A stretch of 64,000 nucleotides of DNA from Paraburkholderia sacchari (GCF_000785435.2 NZ_JTDB02000002.1:621660-685659), one strand, 5' to 3'. Counted from the first letter of the stretch, positions 47,712-59,140 are shown. The notes: generated from the letters alone by a model not told the origin. Translations and numbers: made by a program.

Positions 47712-48983
47712 ATGGATATCGACCAGTACATGACTGACCTCGGCCGCCGCGCCCGCAATGCTTCGCGCGCGATGGCCCGGGCCTCGACCGCCGCCAAGAA
47801 CGCCGCGCTGGAAGCCGTTGCGCAGGCGATCGAGCGCGAGACGCAGCAACTGAAGGACGCCAACGCCCGCGACCTCGCGCGCGCGAAGGAGAAGGGACAC
47901 GACGCGGCGTTCATCGACCGCCTCACACTCTCGGACAAGGCGCTCAAGACCATGGTGGAGGGCTTGCGCCAGGTCGTGGCGCTGCCCGACCCGATCGGCG
48001 AGATCAGCAACCTCAAGTTCCGTCCGAGCGGCATCCAGGTCGGCCAGATGCGCGTGCCGCTGGGCGTGATCGGCATCATCTACGAATCGCGCCCGAACGT
48101 GACCATCGACGCTGCGGCGCTGTGCCTGAAGTCGGGCAACGCCACCATTCTGCGCGGTGGTTCCGAGGCGCTCGAGTGCAACACGGCGCTCGCGAAGCTG
48201 ATCGGCGAAGGGCTGGCGGCGGCTGGTCTGCCCCAGGACGCGGTGCAGGTGGTGGAAACCGCCGACCGCGCGGCCGTGGGCAAGCTCATCACCATGACGG
48301 AATTCGTGGACGTGATCGTGCCGCGCGGCGGCAAGAGCCTGATCGAGCGTCTGATGGCCGAGGCGCGCGTGCCGATGATCAAGCACCTCGACGGTATCTG
48401 CCACGTCTACGTGGACGATCGCGCTGATCTCGCCAAGGCGCTGACCGTCTGCGACAACGCCAAGACGCATCGCTACGGCACCTGCAACACGATGGAGACG
48501 CTGCTGGTCGCGCGCGGCATCGCGCATGAGGTGCTGCCGCCGCTTGGCAGCCTCTATCGCGGCAAGGACGTGGAGCTGCGCGTGGACGCCGCCGCGCGCG
48601 CGATTCTCGCGGACGCCAACGTCGGCCCGCTCGTGGACGCCACCGAGGAAGACTGGCGCACCGAGTACCTCGCGCCGGTGCTGGCGGTCAAGATCGTCGA
48701 CAACCTCGATCAGGCCGTCGAACATATCAATCACTACGGCTCGCATCACACCGACGCCATCGTCACCGAAGATCACGACCGCGCGATGCGTTTCCTGCGT
48801 GAAGTGGATTCGGCGAGCGTGATGGTGAACGCCTCGACGCGTTTCGCCGATGGCTTCGAGTTCGGCCTGGGCGCGGAGATCGGCATCTCCAACGACAAGC
48901 TGCATGCGCGCGGCCCGGTAGGCCTGGAGGGGCTGACCTCGCTCAAATACGTCGTGCTGGGCCACGGAGAAGGCCGGCAATAA
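47712..48983 (+). CDS. proA: Gamma-glutamyl phosphate reductase
   Basis: A 423-residue ProA, reducing glutamyl 5-phosphate to glutamate semialdehyde in proline synthesis. Features are [52 protein letters not shown], the catalytic Cys in [11 protein letters not shown], and [28 protein letters not shown] 47712 gives the usual start; 47688 would add eight residues. TTAAAAT (47639-47645) is a possible -10. proB is not adjacent; in Burkholderiaceae it normally lies with obgE elsewhere. Confidence 0.96.
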   Translation: MDIDQYMTDLGRRARNASRAMARASTAAKNAALEAVAQAIERETQQLKDANARDLARAKEKGHDAAFIDRLTLSDKALKTMVEGLRQVVALPDPIGEISNLKFRPSGIQVGQMRVPLGVIGIIYESRPNVTIDAAALCLKSGNATILRGGSEALECNTALAKLIGEGLAAAGLPQDAVQVVETADRAAVGKLITMTEFVDVIVPRGGKSLIERLMAEARVPMIKHLDGICHVYVDDRADLAKALTVCDNAKTHRYGTCNTMETLLVARGIAHEVLPPLGSLYRGKDVELRVDAAARAILADANVGPLVDATEEDWRTEYLAPVLAVKIVDNLDQAVEHINHYGSHHTDAIVTEDHDRAMRFLREVDSASVMVNASTRFADGFEFGLGAEIGISNDKLHARGPVGLEGLTSLKYVVLGHGEGRQ

Positions 48984-49057
48984 GTCGACGCGGTGCGTGC
49001 ATTGCGGGGCGCGCCATTCTCCTAAATTCGATACGCCGATAACAACAAGGATCGCCG

Positions 49058-49474
49058 ATGCTCTGGGTCAAGACGTTTCACATCGTTCTGATTGCCTCGT
49101 GGTTCGCTGGCCTGTTCTACCTGCCGCGCATCTTCGTGAATCTCGCGATGGAAACCGAACCCGCGGCCATCCAGCGCCTCCTGATCATGGCGCGCAAGCT
49201 CTACCGCTTCATGACGATGATCGCCGTGCCTGCGCTGTTGTGCGGGCTATGGCTGTGGCTCGTGGTGGGGATCGGCCGCGGTCAGGGGTGGATCCACGCG
49301 AAAGTGGGCGTGGTGGTACTCCTCATCGTTTATCACGCGTATTGCGGGCGCTTGCTCAAGACCTTCGAGCGCGGTGAGAACCGCCGCTCCGACAAGTGGT
49401 ATCGCATGTTCAACGAGCTACCGGTGCTCGGCATGCTGGCGGCGGTGGCGCTGGTCGTCATCAAGCCGTTCTGA
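49058..49474 (+). CDS. hemJ: HemJ-type protoporphyrinogen oxidase / CopD-family membrane protein
   Basis: A 138-residue protein with four hydrophobic helices. WVKTFHIVLIASWFAGLFYLPRIFVN and the later HAKVGVVVLLIVYHAYC hold the conserved His (His8) and Lys (Lys82) of the HemJ family (COG1981), which oxidises protoporphyrinogen IX at the membrane for haem synthesis. Such genes are often labelled CopD family. Ribosome site ACAAGGATCG lies before ATG 49058. It converges on the small exported protein gene. Confidence 0.85.
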   Translation: MLWVKTFHIVLIASWFAGLFYLPRIFVNLAMETEPAAIQRLLIMARKLYRFMTMIAVPALLCGLWLWLVVGIGRGQGWIHAKVGVVVLLIVYHAYCGRLLKTFERGENRRSDKWYRMFNELPVLGMLAAVALVVIKPF

Positions 49475-49519
49475 CTCGCGCTTCCCTCCTTCTCTCTTCC
49501 TCATCCCCGACGGGCGCCA

Positions 49520-49966
49520 TCAGATGGTGCCCGACTCCTTGCGGCGCATGCGCGCGCCGACGACGCGCCAGCCGTCGTCACGCTTCATGAAAACATCGGC
49601 AAAGCGGTATTCGACCGGCTTGAGGCCCGGCGCGGGCGTATAGCGGTTGATGCCGGTGACGACGCCCAGATTGCCGAGCACCTGAACGCGCACGTCCTCG
49701 AGCACCTGCGTGCCCCCCGGCGCAAGCGCGGCGGCGGCGAGCAAGTCGCGCTTCGAGCGATGCATGCCATTAGGCAGGACTTCGAGGAATTTATCGTCCA
49801 GCAGATCGTTGAGTATGGAGCGGTCGCCGGTGGCGGCCGCATGGGTCCATTGCTGTTCGAGGATTTGCAGTTGAACAGCTTCGCTCGTGACGGGATTGCT
49901 CGGGACGGAGGCAAAAACAGTGGTGGCTGTCACGCATGCGGCGGCGACGGCGAATAGATGTCTCAT
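49520..49966 (-). CDS. Exported NTF2-like (SnoaL/DUF4440) protein
   Basis: 148 residues with a signal peptide (residues 1-19, MRHLFAVAAACVTATTVFA) and one NTF2-like domain. LEQQWTHAAATGDRSILNDLLDDKFLEVLPNG, then RDLLAAAALAPGGTQVLEDVRVQVLGNLGVVTGINRY and the closing strand DGWRVVGARMRRKE are typical of DUF4440. Members range from enzymes to ligand-binding proteins; no catalytic residues can be assigned. ATG 49966 is preceded by CCAGGAAACGCC. Its upstream region is the AT-rich stretch before the adhesin. Confidence 0.85.
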   Translation of the reverse strand: MRHLFAVAAACVTATTVFASVPSNPVTSEAVQLQILEQQWTHAAATGDRSILNDLLDDKFLEVLPNGMHRSKRDLLAAAALAPGGTQVLEDVRVQVLGNLGVVTGINRYTPAPGLKPVEYRFADVFMKRDDGWRVVGARMRRKESGTI

Positions 49967-50849
49967 GGCGTTTCCTGGGTTGATCCGGCGAACCGGGCGG
50001 TCCGCAAAAAACGGGAAACGATCGCATGATCGCCGGCGGCAGCCGGCCAAAGAGGCACCGAGCGCGAAAGCCATACGTGGCACGCAGAACGTTGTGTCTG
50101 CGTTTCCCGACGTAGAAAGTGTATTTATCTTACGGATTGTCAGATATAGGACGAATCTCAAAACTGGAGAAGCGGCTCGCGTGGCCAATGTGCAACACGA
50201 AGCGCCGTGCGACATTGCGCCGCAATTTCGCGATGAGTGGAAGGGCGCTTGCATGATTGCGTGTGACGATTTCCGTCTATGTCGAATCAGAGTTTATAAA
50301 TCAATGAGGGGTTTTGTTTTGGATTGATCTCATTCCAATTTCATTAAAATAAGAATCTGTAGGGCTGTTTCCTATGTATTGCATTTGATCGCCGATATTA
50401 TTGTAAGAATCTGCTGATGTTATGGACGGTGTTTCTCAGTTAAATCTGTAGTACCTCCGTTTTCTTTTTATTCAATGATCAAGCCTGTTCAAGGTGATTT
50501 GTCAGTGTCCTTTGCGTGATGGATGGCCTTGTTCCATGCGGGCTCGCCGCTTTTTTGCACGACTTGCTGGTTTGGGAATTTTCTTATATTCGCTGTTTTG
50601 CCTGGTTAATAGAGTTACGCCTTGTTAACGCCTCTCGAGTAACGGGCGGCGCCGGCAATTCTCAGTTAAATCTGACGGTGCCTGGTTTTGGAGCCCATCC
50701 GGAAAACGATTATTCGTTCATATAAGGCGGTGAGTTTTCCGGCTCAAGGGAATTGCATTAGGGCGGTTTGCAAATCCGCTCGTAATGCGTCTGCGTGGGA
50801 TGCGTAGACGCCAGTTGGGATCCCGTCTTTAATCAAGGTAAGGCAAAGA
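49967..50849. other. AT-rich intergenic region upstream of the adhesin, no gene seen
   Basis: Nearly 0.9 kb without a convincing gene, clearly AT-richer than the rest of the window from about 50100. It holds a 16-bp direct repeat (listed separately), two copies of TAAGAATCTG near 50349 and 50404, and a hairpin GCATTA (50755-50760) / TAATGC (50783-50788) with a paired GGGCGGTTT...AAATCCGCTC interior, about 60 bases before the adhesin start. It probably carries the complex control region of the adhesin and the promoter of the divergent NTF2-like gene. Confidence 0.55.
50433..50674 (+). repeat. 16-bp direct repeat upstream of the adhesin
   Basis: TTCTCAGTTAAATCTG is present exactly at 50433-50448 and 50659-50674, 226 bp apart. 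Both are followed by T/A-rich sequence; possible paired binding sites. Confidence 0.9.
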
Positions 50850-53800
50850 ATGAACAAGACATATCGATCAATCTGGAATGAGTCCACGGGGACGTGGGTA
50901 GCCGTCCAGGAAAACGCCGCATCGCGGAGCAAGCGCTCGTCGAAGCCGATTGTTCTGGCCACCGGAGCGATGGGAGTTGCGACTAGCCTGCTGTCGGCGC
51001 ACGCGTTTGCGGCAACCGCCGGCACCGTCGGGCAAGGCGGTCTGGAAATCTGCTCGGGTACGAGCGGCTACTCGTGGGGCTCTTCGGGCGGCAGCGAGTC
51101 GGTGAATTGCGCGTCAGGCACCACGGGCAAAAGCGACGGGCTCGCTTTCTCCTTGAACAATGCAGGCGATACCAAGGGCGGCTACGGTTTCGACGCCTCC
51201 ACGGCGCAAGTGGCCGGCTATCAAAACGGTCTGCTCAACATCAAGGGGACGGACGTCCAGGTCTACGGCCCCACGACATTCCATAATGTCGTCACGATGA
51301 GCAACCAGAAGATCGTGCAACTCGCGCGCGGCGAAGTTTCGTCGGCCAGCGCGGACGCGGTCAACGGCTCGCAGCTCTACGGCTCGGTTTCGAGCGTGGC
51401 GAAGAATTTCGGCGGCGGCGCGGCTGTCGGGCCGGATGGCGCCATTAGCGCGCCGTCCTATGTGCTTTCCGGCTCCACCTATAACGACGTCGGGTCGGCG
51501 TTGTCGGCGCTCAGCAACGGTTCGGACACCAACGCGGTCCATTACGATTCATCGGCAAACACGTCTGTGACGCTGGGCGGGGTTGGCTCCACGACACCGG
51601 TCGCGCTGCACAACGTGGCGAACGGCGTCGTGAGCGAAACCAGCACCGACGCCGTGAACGGCGCACAACTGAATGGCGTGAACGCGTCGGTCACGAACAT
51701 CGACAACAGCGTCACCAAGATTCAGAACACGTTGACCACGGCCGGCTGGGGCGCACAGGCCTCGTCGTCGAGTCCGACCGGCTATACCTATGGTGGCTTC
51801 AAAACTGCAGACGACGGCACGGTCAGCAACCCGGCGGTCCTCTATGTGCCGAATACCATTGGCACAGCGAACGCACAAATCGTTCTCGATCCGGGCCAGG
51901 GTAACAGCCTCTACTTCGTGAATGGCGATCGTAGCCAAGGCCTTTTGCCGAAGGGCACTGTCATCAGCAATGTGGCGGACGGCATTCAGGATACCGATGC
52001 GACCAACGTTGGCCAGGTGGCTGACATGATCGCCGCCAAAATCCCGGGCGGCCTGCAGCAGACGCCGAAGCTGCTCAAGGCCGGCGCCATGCGCTTGGGC
52101 GCCTCGCCGGGAGGTTCCGGCGTTGATCTTTCCACCGCGGACGGACAGCCGTACAGGACGGCGGCGTACTACTCGCAGGTGCGTGGCACTGGCAACGCGT
52201 CTGGCTCGACACCGCCGACCGACGTCGCGCGCGCGAACGGCGCCGGCAGCATCGCTATCGGCTCGAATACGGAAGCGGACGGCGGTGGCAGCACGGCAGT
52301 GGGTATCCAGTCGCTGGCTACGGCGAACGACTCGGTGGCGCTGGGTTCTGGTTCGGTCGCCAACGTCGCTAATACGGTCTCTATGGGTAGCGATGGCACG
52401 GCCACGCGTGCGGTCGTCAACCCGGACGGCACCACGAGCTACGTAAAGAGTCAGGCCAACACGCGTCGTGTCGTGAACATGGCCGCAGGCCAGAGCGACA
52501 CCGATGCGGTGAACGTGTCGCAGCTCAAGGGTGTGACGAACGCGCTGGGTGGCGGTTCCACCGTGAACGCCGACGGCTCGGTCGTGGCGCCGACGTATGC
52601 GCTGTCGGGTGGCACCTACTCGGACGTGGGCTCGGCGCTGACCTCGGTGGACCAGAGCGTGACAAACCTGGCGGGCGAGGTGGCCAATGCGGTGATGTAT
52701 GACTCCTCGGCGCACGACAAGGTGACGCTGGGCGGAGCGGACGCAAGCAAGACCGTAACGCTCACCAATGTTGCGAACGGCCAGTTGAACGCATCGAGCA
52801 CCGACGCGGTGAACGGCGCGCAGTTGTTCGCGACGAACCAGAACGTGTCGAATCTCTCGGGCGACGTCACCAACATCCAGGGCGACATCACCAACATCAA
52901 CGGCAAGCTCGCTGATGCCGTGACCTACGACTCGTCGGCGCACGATTCGCTGACGCTTGGTGGCACCGACGCAAGCGCACCGGTCGCGCTGCATAACGTC
53001 GCGAATGGCGAGCTCTCGGCTGGCAGCACCGATGCGGTCAACGGCGGCCAGCTCTACGCCACGAACTCGAACATCTCGAACCTTGCCGGCGACGTCACCA
53101 ACATTCAGGGCAACATCACCAACATCAATGGCAAACTTGCTGATGCCGTGACCTACGACTCGTCAGCGCACGATTCGCTGACGCTTGGTGGTACCGACGC
53201 AAGCGCACCGGTCGCGCTGCACAACGTCGCGAATGGCGAGCTCTCGGCGGCCAGCACCGATGCGGTCAACGGCGCGCAGTTGTTCGCCACGAACTCGAAC
53301 ATCTCGAACCTTGCCGGCGACGTCACCAACATCCAGGGCGACATCACCAACATCAACGGCAAGCTCGCTGATGCCGTGACCTACGACTCGTCGGCGCACG
53401 AGTCTGTGACGCTCGGCGGCACGGGCTCGACCGTGCCGGTGGCGCTGCACAACGTGGCGGCCGGTGTCACGGCAAATGACGCCGTGAACGTGGGCCAATT
53501 GACCTCGGCCGGGTTCCAGGTCGATTCGTCGACGGGTTCCGTGCTGAACAAGGCGGTTACGTACAACGAGAGTTCGATTGCTTCGGGCTCGCCGACCATT
53601 ACGCTGGAACCGGGCACCGGCAACAGCGGTTACTACCGCAACAGCAACCGCAACGACGGATTATTGCCCAAGGGCACGGTCATCAGTAACGTTGCGTCCG
53701 GCATTCAGGATACGGATGCGGCAAACGTTGGCCAGGTGTGGGACATCATGAATGGGCAGGGCGAGGCCGCCGCGATGGCGCCGAATATGCTGCTCAGATC

Positions 53801-56800
53801 GTCGCGCATGCTGCTGGGCGCGTCGCAGGGTTCGGGGGTCGATCTCTCGACGGCGGCCGGGGCACCGTACAAGACGGCGGCATATTACTCGCAGGTTCGC
53901 GGTACTGGTAACGCAGTGGGCTCGACGCCGCCGACCGACATGGCTCGTGCGAACGGCGCCGGCAGCATCGCCATCGGTTCGAACACGGAAGCAGACGGTG
54001 GCGGCAGCACGGCGGTGGGTGTCCAGTCGCTGGCCACGGCAAACGACTCGGTGGCGCTGGGTTCGGGTTCTGTTGCCAACGTCACGAACACGGTCTCGGT
54101 GGGTAGCGATGGCACGGCTACGCGTACCGTGATCAATCCGGACAACACCACGACTACGGTCCAGAGCCAGGCCAATACGCGCCGTATCGTGAATATGTCG
54201 GCAGGCCTTAACGATACCGACGCGGTGAACGTCTCGCAGATCAAGGGCATCACGAAAGCGCTGGGCGGCGGTGCGGACGTGAGCTCGACCGATGGCTCGA
54301 TCACTGCGCCGAATTACGTGCTGGACGGTAACTCATACACGGATGTGGGTTCGGCGCTGCAGGCTGTCAACGACAAGGCAGGCTCGGGTTCAATGGACGG
54401 CGTGGTGTATGACACGTCGGCGCATGACACGGTGACGTTTGGCGGCTATGGCAAGAGCCATGCACCGGTCTTGTTGACGAACGTGGCGAACGGCCAGGTA
54501 AGCGCATCGAGTTCCGACGCTGTGAACGGTGCGCAACTGTACGCGCTGGGTGCGACGACGGACACTTCGGGCAATGTCACCAACGCGTTTGTTGCCTATG
54601 ACGACACCACGAAGTCCAAGGTGACGCTCGGTGCCAAGGGCGCGACTACGGCGACGGTGCTCACGAACGTGGCCAACGGCCAGTTGAACGCATCGAGCAC
54701 GGATGCGGTGAACGGTGCGCAACTGTACGCAACGAACCAGAGCGTCACGAGCATCGCGGGCGATGTGACGAACCTGTATGGCAAGATCCAGGACGCGGTG
54801 CTGTACGACACGTCGGCACACGACTCCGTGACCTTGGGCGGCAAGGGGTCGACCAAGCCGGTGGCGCTGCACAACGTGGCGAACGGCGCGGTGAACATGG
54901 CCAGCCTCGACGCGGTGAACGGCTCGCAGCTCTACGGCCTGGCTTCGAGCACGGCAACTGCGCTGGGTGGTTCGACTACCGTAAATGCCAACGGCTCGAT
55001 CAGCGTGCCGAATTACGTGCTGGACGGGAAGTCGTACACGGACGTGGGCAAAGCACTGGATGCCATCAACACAAAGGCGGGGTCGGGTTCTGTGGATGGC
55101 GTGGTGTATGACACGTCGGCACATGACACGGTGACGTTTGGCGGCTATGGCAAGAGCCATGCACCGGTCTTGTTGACGAACGTGGCGAACGGCCAGGTAA
55201 GCGCATCGAGTTCCGATGCAGTGAACGGTGCGCAACTGTACGCGCTGGGTGCGACGACGGACACTTCGGGCAATGTCACGAATGCGTTTGTTGCCTATGA
55301 CGACACCACGAAGACCAAGATCACGCTCGGTGCCAAGGGCGCGAGTACGGCGACGGTGCTCACGAACGTGGCTAACGCCCAGTTGACGGCATCGAGCACG
55401 GATGCGGTGAACGGTGCGCAACTGTACGCAACGAACCAGAGCGTAACGAGCATCGCGGGCGATGTGACGAACCTGTATGGCAAGGTTCAGGACGCGGTGC
55501 TGTACGACACGTCGGCACACGACTCCGTGACCTTGGGCGGCAAGGGTTCGACCAAGCCGGTGGCGCTGCACAACGTGGCGAACGGCGCGGTGAACATGGC
55601 CAGTCTCGACGCGGTGAACGGCTCGCAGCTCTACGGCCTGGCTTCGAGCACGGCAACTGCGCTGGGTGGTTCGACTACCGTAAATGCCAACGGCTCGATC
55701 AGCGTACCGAATTACAAGCTGATCGACGGAACATACACGAACGTGGGCGACGCGTTGGCGGCTATCGACGCCAAGGCGGGCTCGGGTAACGTGAATGGCG
55801 TGGTGTATGACACGTCGGCACATGACACGGTGACGTTTGGCGGCCAGAATTCGACTGTACCGGTCTTGCTGACGAACGTGGCGAACGGCCAGGTAATCGC
55901 ATCGAGTTCCGATGCAGTGAACGGCGCACAGCTGTACGCGCTCGGTGCGACGACGGACACTTCGGGCAATGTCACCAACGCGTTTGTTGCCTATGACGAC
56001 ACCACGAAGACCAAGATCACGCTCGGAGCAAAGGGCGCGACTACGCCGACGTCGCTCACGAACGTGGCAAACGGCCAGCTGAACGCATCGAGCACGGATG
56101 CGGTGAACGGTGCGCAACTGTTCGCGACGAACCAGAGCGTAACGAGCATCGCGGGCGATGTGACGAACCTGTATGGCAAGGTTCAGGACGCGGTGCTGTA
56201 TGACACGTCGGCACACGAATCCGTGACCTTCGGCACGTTGGGCAAGGCCGTGGCGCTGCACAACGTGGCAAACGGCGCGGTGAGCGTGGCAAGCCTTGAC
56301 GCGGTGAACGGCTCGCAGCTCTACGGTCTGGCCAACTCGACGGCTGCAGCGCTGGGTGGCAAGACGAAGGTCAACTCCGACGGCTCGATCTCCGCTCCGA
56401 CCTATGCCGTGGGTAAGGGGACGTACAACGACGTGGGCACTGCGCTTGACGCAATTGCCGCCCTTGCAACCGGCGGCTCGGTTGACGCGGTGATGTACGA
56501 CTCGTCGGCGCACGACAAGATCACGCTGGGCGGTCAGAACTCCACGAGCAAGGGACCTGTCAAGGTAACGAACCTCGCCAACGCCTCGGAAGCCAGCGAC
56601 GCCGTGAACCTCGCGCAGCTCGAAGCGATGGGCATGACCGTCGACACCTCCGGCAACGTGACGAATGCGTTCGTGGCCTACGACGACACGTCGAAGTCCT
56701 CGATCACGCTGGGCGGCGCCGATTCGACCAAGCCGGTTGCCATCCACAACGTGGCGAACGGTTCGGCAGCCAACGACGCCGTGAACGTCGCACAGCTTCA

Positions 56801-57932
56801 GGCGATGGGCGCGATCGTGGACAGCTCGGGCAACGTGACGAATTCGTTCGTTGCGTACGACGACGCGACGAAGGGTTCGGTCACGTTTGGCGGCATCGGT
56901 GCAACCGCACCGGTCAAGCTGCACAACGTTGCTGCGGGCGCAGTCACGTCGAGCAGCACCGACGCGATCAACGGCGCACAGCTGTACAACGTTGCGTCGA
57001 GCACTGCCAGCTCGCTGGGTGGTGGTTCGACGGTCAACGCCGACGGTTCGATCTCGGCGCCGACCTACGTGATCAGCGGCGGCACGTATAACAACGTGGG
57101 CGGCGCGCTGACGAATCTTGACGGCCGCGTGACGAATATCGAGAACACGGTGACCAACATCGCGGGCTCGGTGGCCAATGCGGTCCAGTATGACTCGTCG
57201 GCTCACGACAAGATCACGCTGGGCGGCACGGACGCGTCAACGGCGGTCAAGCTGACCAACCTGCAGGATGGCAAACTTTCGGCCAGCAGCACGGACGCCG
57301 TCACGGGTGCGCAGTTGTACGCGACGAACGTGGAAGTCTCGAACCTGAACCAGGCCATTCAGAACATCAACATCAACGGTTCTGAATACATGTCGACCAA
57401 CTCGACGAGCGGCCCGGCTTCGGCCACTGGCTCCAACTCGATCGCGGCGGGCGGCGGCGCAACGGCTACGGGTGCGAACTCGACGGCCATGGGCGACAAG
57501 GCCAAGGCTACGGCTGACAACTCGGTCGCGCTGGGTGCGAACTCGGTGGCGGGCGAGGCGAACACGGTGTCCGTCGGTTCGGCGGGCAACGAGCGCCGGA
57601 TCACCAATGTCGCAGCGGGCGTCAACCCGACCGATGCTGTCAACATGGGGCAGTTCCAGAGCGGCATGAGCTCGCTGCAGAGCGGCTTGAACTCCGTGGC
57701 GCGTAACGCCTACGGCGGCATTGCAGCGGCAACCGCGCTGACGATGATTCCGGACGTCGATCAGGGCAAGACCATTTCGGTTGGTGTCGGTACGGCCAAC
57801 TTCAAGGGCTACCAGGCAGCGGCGATTGGTGCAACGGCTCGTATCACCCAGAACCTCAAGGTGAAGCTGGGCGGCGGCTATGCATCGAGCGGTGGAGCTA
57901 CCTACGGCGGCGGTATGTCGTACCAGTGGTAA
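50850..57932 (+). CDS. Trimeric autotransporter adhesin (YadA/Hia type)
   Basis: A 2360-residue type Vc surface adhesin. Residues 1-30 are an extended signal peptide region ([21 protein letters not shown]), followed by a hydrophobic core (about 34-55, ending SAHAFA). The passenger alternates YadA-like head repeats ([20 protein letters not shown] at about 465 and 1038, and [19 protein letters not shown] near 2195) with neck/stalk units of the form [21 protein letters not shown]. The C-terminal 75 residues ([18 protein letters not shown] ... GGGMSYQW) form the trimeric membrane anchor with terminal Trp. It is a single gene with its own terminator. Binding target unknown. Confidence 0.96.
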   Translation: MNKTYRSIWNESTGTWVAVQENAASRSKRSSKPIVLATGAMGVATSLLSAHAFAATAGTVGQGGLEICSGTSGYSWGSSGGSESVNCASGTTGKSDGLAFSLNNAGDTKGGYGFDASTAQVAGYQNGLLNIKGTDVQVYGPTTFHNVVTMSNQKIVQLARGEVSSASADAVNGSQLYGSVSSVAKNFGGGAAVGPDGAISAPSYVLSGSTYNDVGSALSALSNGSDTNAVHYDSSANTSVTLGGVGSTTPVALHNVANGVVSETSTDAVNGAQLNGVNASVTNIDNSVTKIQNTLTTAGWGAQASSSSPTGYTYGGFKTADDGTVSNPAVLYVPNTIGTANAQIVLDPGQGNSLYFVNGDRSQGLLPKGTVISNVADGIQDTDATNVGQVADMIAAKIPGGLQQTPKLLKAGAMRLGASPGGSGVDLSTADGQPYRTAAYYSQVRGTGNASGSTPPTDVARANGAGSIAIGSNTEADGGGSTAVGIQSLATANDSVALGSGSVANVANTVSMGSDGTATRAVVNPDGTTSYVKSQANTRRVVNMAAGQSDTDAVNVSQLKGVTNALGGGSTVNADGSVVAPTYALSGGTYSDVGSALTSVDQSVTNLAGEVANAVMYDSSAHDKVTLGGADASKTVTLTNVANGQLNASSTDAVNGAQLFATNQNVSNLSGDVTNIQGDITNINGKLADAVTYDSSAHDSLTLGGTDASAPVALHNVANGELSAGSTDAVNGGQLYATNSNISNLAGDVTNIQGNITNINGKLADAVTYDSSAHDSLTLGGTDASAPVALHNVANGELSAASTDAVNGAQLFATNSNISNLAGDVTNIQGDITNINGKLADAVTYDSSAHESVTLGGTGSTVPVALHNVAAGVTANDAVNVGQLTSAGFQVDSSTGSVLNKAVTYNESSIASGSPTITLEPGTGNSGYYRNSNRNDGLLPKGTVISNVASGIQDTDAANVGQVWDIMNGQGEAAAMAPNMLLRSSRMLLGASQGSGVDLSTAAGAPYKTAAYYSQVRGTGNAVGSTPPTDMARANGAGSIAIGSNTEADGGGSTAVGVQSLATANDSVALGSGSVANVTNTVSVGSDGTATRTVINPDNTTTTVQSQANTRRIVNMSAGLNDTDAVNVSQIKGITKALGGGADVSSTDGSITAPNYVLDGNSYTDVGSALQAVNDKAGSGSMDGVVYDTSAHDTVTFGGYGKSHAPVLLTNVANGQVSASSSDAVNGAQLYALGATTDTSGNVTNAFVAYDDTTKSKVTLGAKGATTATVLTNVANGQLNASSTDAVNGAQLYATNQSVTSIAGDVTNLYGKIQDAVLYDTSAHDSVTLGGKGSTKPVALHNVANGAVNMASLDAVNGSQLYGLASSTATALGGSTTVNANGSISVPNYVLDGKSYTDVGKALDAINTKAGSGSVDGVVYDTSAHDTVTFGGYGKSHAPVLLTNVANGQVSASSSDAVNGAQLYALGATTDTSGNVTNAFVAYDDTTKTKITLGAKGASTATVLTNVANAQLTASSTDAVNGAQLYATNQSVTSIAGDVTNLYGKVQDAVLYDTSAHDSVTLGGKGSTKPVALHNVANGAVNMASLDAVNGSQLYGLASSTATALGGSTTVNANGSISVPNYKLIDGTYTNVGDALAAIDAKAGSGNVNGVVYDTSAHDTVTFGGQNSTVPVLLTNVANGQVIASSSDAVNGAQLYALGATTDTSGNVTNAFVAYDDTTKTKITLGAKGATTPTSLTNVANGQLNASSTDAVNGAQLFATNQSVTSIAGDVTNLYGKVQDAVLYDTSAHESVTFGTLGKAVALHNVANGAVSVASLDAVNGSQLYGLANSTAAALGGKTKVNSDGSISAPTYAVGKGTYNDVGTALDAIAALATGGSVDAVMYDSSAHDKITLGGQNSTSKGPVKVTNLANASEASDAVNLAQLEAMGMTVDTSGNVTNAFVAYDDTSKSSITLGGADSTKPVAIHNVANGSAANDAVNVAQLQAMGAIVDSSGNVTNSFVAYDDATKGSVTFGGIGATAPVKLHNVAAGAVTSSSTDAINGAQLYNVASSTASSLGGGSTVNADGSISAPTYVISGGTYNNVGGALTNLDGRVTNIENTVTNIAGSVANAVQYDSSAHDKITLGGTDASTAVKLTNLQDGKLSASSTDAVTGAQLYATNVEVSNLNQAIQNININGSEYMSTNSTSGPASATGSNSIAAGGGATATGANSTAMGDKAKATADNSVALGANSVAGEANTVSVGSAGNERRITNVAAGVNPTDAVNMGQFQSGMSSLQSGLNSVARNAYGGIAAATALTMIPDVDQGKTISVGVGTANFKGYQAAAIGATARITQNLKVKLGGGYASSGGATYGGGMSYQW
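52911..53366 (+). repeat. 228-bp tandem repeat in the adhesin (76 residues)
   Basis: Units start at 52911 and 53139 at the phrase GCTGATGCCGTGACCTACGA, and the same phrase recurs at 53367, where a third unit begins and soon diverges. Codon and base identity between the first two is almost complete (residues about 688-839). Confidence 0.92.
54402..56489 (+). repeat. 699-bp tandem macro-repeat in the adhesin (233 residues), three copies
   Basis: Copies start at 54402, 55101 and 55800, at GTGGTGTATGACACGTCGGC. The first two are nearly the same base for base, including the YGKSHAP insert. The third begins with QNSTVP instead, drifts after about 56220 and is some 9 bp shorter. Each unit holds three short stalk/neck modules. 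Confidence 0.93.
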
Positions 57933-58020
57933 GTGTTTGATGGCAATCCAGGAGCGGTTCGTCCGCTTCTGGTGAGTCAATACACTGCTGCTCCGGCCGC
58001 GTAGTTTGGGCCGAAACGCA

Positions 58021-58055
58021 AGGCGGACTCTTTCGGGAGTCCGCTTTTTCTTTTT
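58021..58055 (+). terminator. Rho-independent terminator of the adhesin gene
   Basis: Stem GCGGACTC (58023-58030), loop TTTCGG, GAGTCCGC (58037-58044), followed by TTTTTCTTTTT. Confidence 0.92.
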
Positions 58056-58095
58056 GGGGCGCGGTTTTCGGCTCCATCCTTGTAGCGCGACGCGT

Positions 58096-58953
58096 TTAGC
58101 CGTTCGCGTCCAGTCTGCGCCGCGCGATGATGTCCTTCGCGCCGGCAAGCTTTTCGGCGAGCTCCGGGCCGCGCTGCAACGCCACGCCCACCGCAAGGAT
58201 GTCGCCGATGGCGAGATGCGAGGTGCGCGAGGTCATCGGCGAGAAGATGTCGGTGTCCTCGTCGACGTTCGCGTGCAGTCCAACGCTTGCGAGGCGCGCA
58301 AGCGGCGAGGTGCCGTGCGTGATTGCGATCACCTTCGCGCCGCGGCCGAGCGCCGTTTGCGCTGCATCCACCACGTCGCGCGTGCGTCCGGTGTTCGAGA
58401 TGGCGACCACCACGTCGCCCGGCCCAAGCAGCGCCGCTGACATCAGGAACGTGTGCGGGTCCGAATAGGCGATGCTCGGCATGCCGAGTCGAAAGAATTT
58501 GTGCTGCATATCCTGCGCCGCGATGCCCGAGCCTCCCGCGCCATAAAACTCGATGCGCGACGCTTTGGCGAGCAGGTCGATGGCGGCGCCGAGCGCGTCC
58601 GTGGACAGGTTGTTGCGCACCTGCAAGAGCGCTCCGATCGTGCGGTCGAGCACCTTGGCCGCGACGCCGGACACGGGCTCGTCCGGGCTCACGTCGCGGT
58701 AGACGGCAGGCATTTCCGTGGGCAGATCGGCGGCCACAGCCTGCGCGAGGCGGATCTTGAACTCCCGAAAGCCCGAGAACCCGAGTGCATGGCAAAAGCG
58801 CGCGATGGTCGGCTGACTCACGCCCGCGCGCTGCGCGACCTCGGTCATGGAGAGGTCGAGCAATTCTCGCGGCGCTTCGACGATGTAATCGGCGAGCTTG
58901 CGCTCGGACGGGCGCAACTGTTCGCGAATGGCCTTCACTTGGGACAGCAGCAT
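58096..58953 (-). CDS. hexR: HexR-type RpiR regulator of the Entner-Doudoroff genes
   Basis: 285 residues: RpiR helix-turn-helix (about 1-75, MLLSQVKAIREQLRPSERKLADYIVEAP, VAQRAGVSQPTIARFCHALGFSGFREFK) and SIS domain (about 115-260, RIEFYGAGGSGIAAQDMQHKFFRLG, VVVAISNTGRTRDVVDAA). HexR proteins repress edd/eda/zwf-type genes and let go when they bind KDPG. Its position divergent from edd and the operator-like sites between them support this assignment. ATG 58953 is preferred; an upstream in-frame ATG at 59076 would add 41 unrelated residues and span the operator. Confidence 0.9.
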   Translation of the reverse strand: MLLSQVKAIREQLRPSERKLADYIVEAPRELLDLSMTEVAQRAGVSQPTIARFCHALGFSGFREFKIRLAQAVAADLPTEMPAVYRDVSPDEPVSGVAAKVLDRTIGALLQVRNNLSTDALGAAIDLLAKASRIEFYGAGGSGIAAQDMQHKFFRLGMPSIAYSDPHTFLMSAALLGPGDVVVAISNTGRTRDVVDAAQTALGRGAKVIAITHGTSPLARLASVGLHANVDEDTDIFSPMTSRTSHLAIGDILAVGVALQRGPELAEKLAGAKDIIARRRLDANG

Positions 58954-59007
58954 CGGAAAACTCGCACTATGCTGAAAGATCCGTTGAGAATAGCGGATCG
59001 ATTGATA

Positions 59008-59022
59008 TGTACAAAAACTACA
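59008..59022. promoter_or_regulatory. HexR-like operator overlapping the hexR promoter
   Basis: TGTACAAAAACTACA is close to the known HexR pattern TGTARTWWWAYTACA. On the minus strand it includes TTGTAC (59009-59014) as -35, 16 bp before TATTCT (58987-58992) as -10 for hexR, suggesting autorepression. Confidence 0.65.
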
Positions 59023-59140
59023 AGAATCATCGGGAAGATGCAAGCAGGGTTTAGCCGGAGCAAGGGATATTCCCATAAATATGGGGGATTTTCAGCGCTT
59101 GCATGCTTCGGCTTCCTGGGCGAAACTGGGATTGCAGGCT

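Noticed and set aside
50516..50725. A 69-codon frame in the AT-rich adhesin upstream region
   Set aside because: No ribosome site and no family resemblance; it covers one copy of the 16-bp repeat. A short leader peptide cannot be fully excluded.
51549..57200. Regular repeats of the adhesin as a possible CRISPR array
   Set aside because: The repeats are long, in frame and coding, with no unique spacers of constant length, and there are no cas genes.
54390..57206. A 938-codon open frame on the strand opposite the adhesin
   Set aside because: Its product is an Arg/His/Val-rich mirror of the repeat-bearing adhesin, without any domain pattern; long antisense frames are expected from the strongly biased repeated codons.
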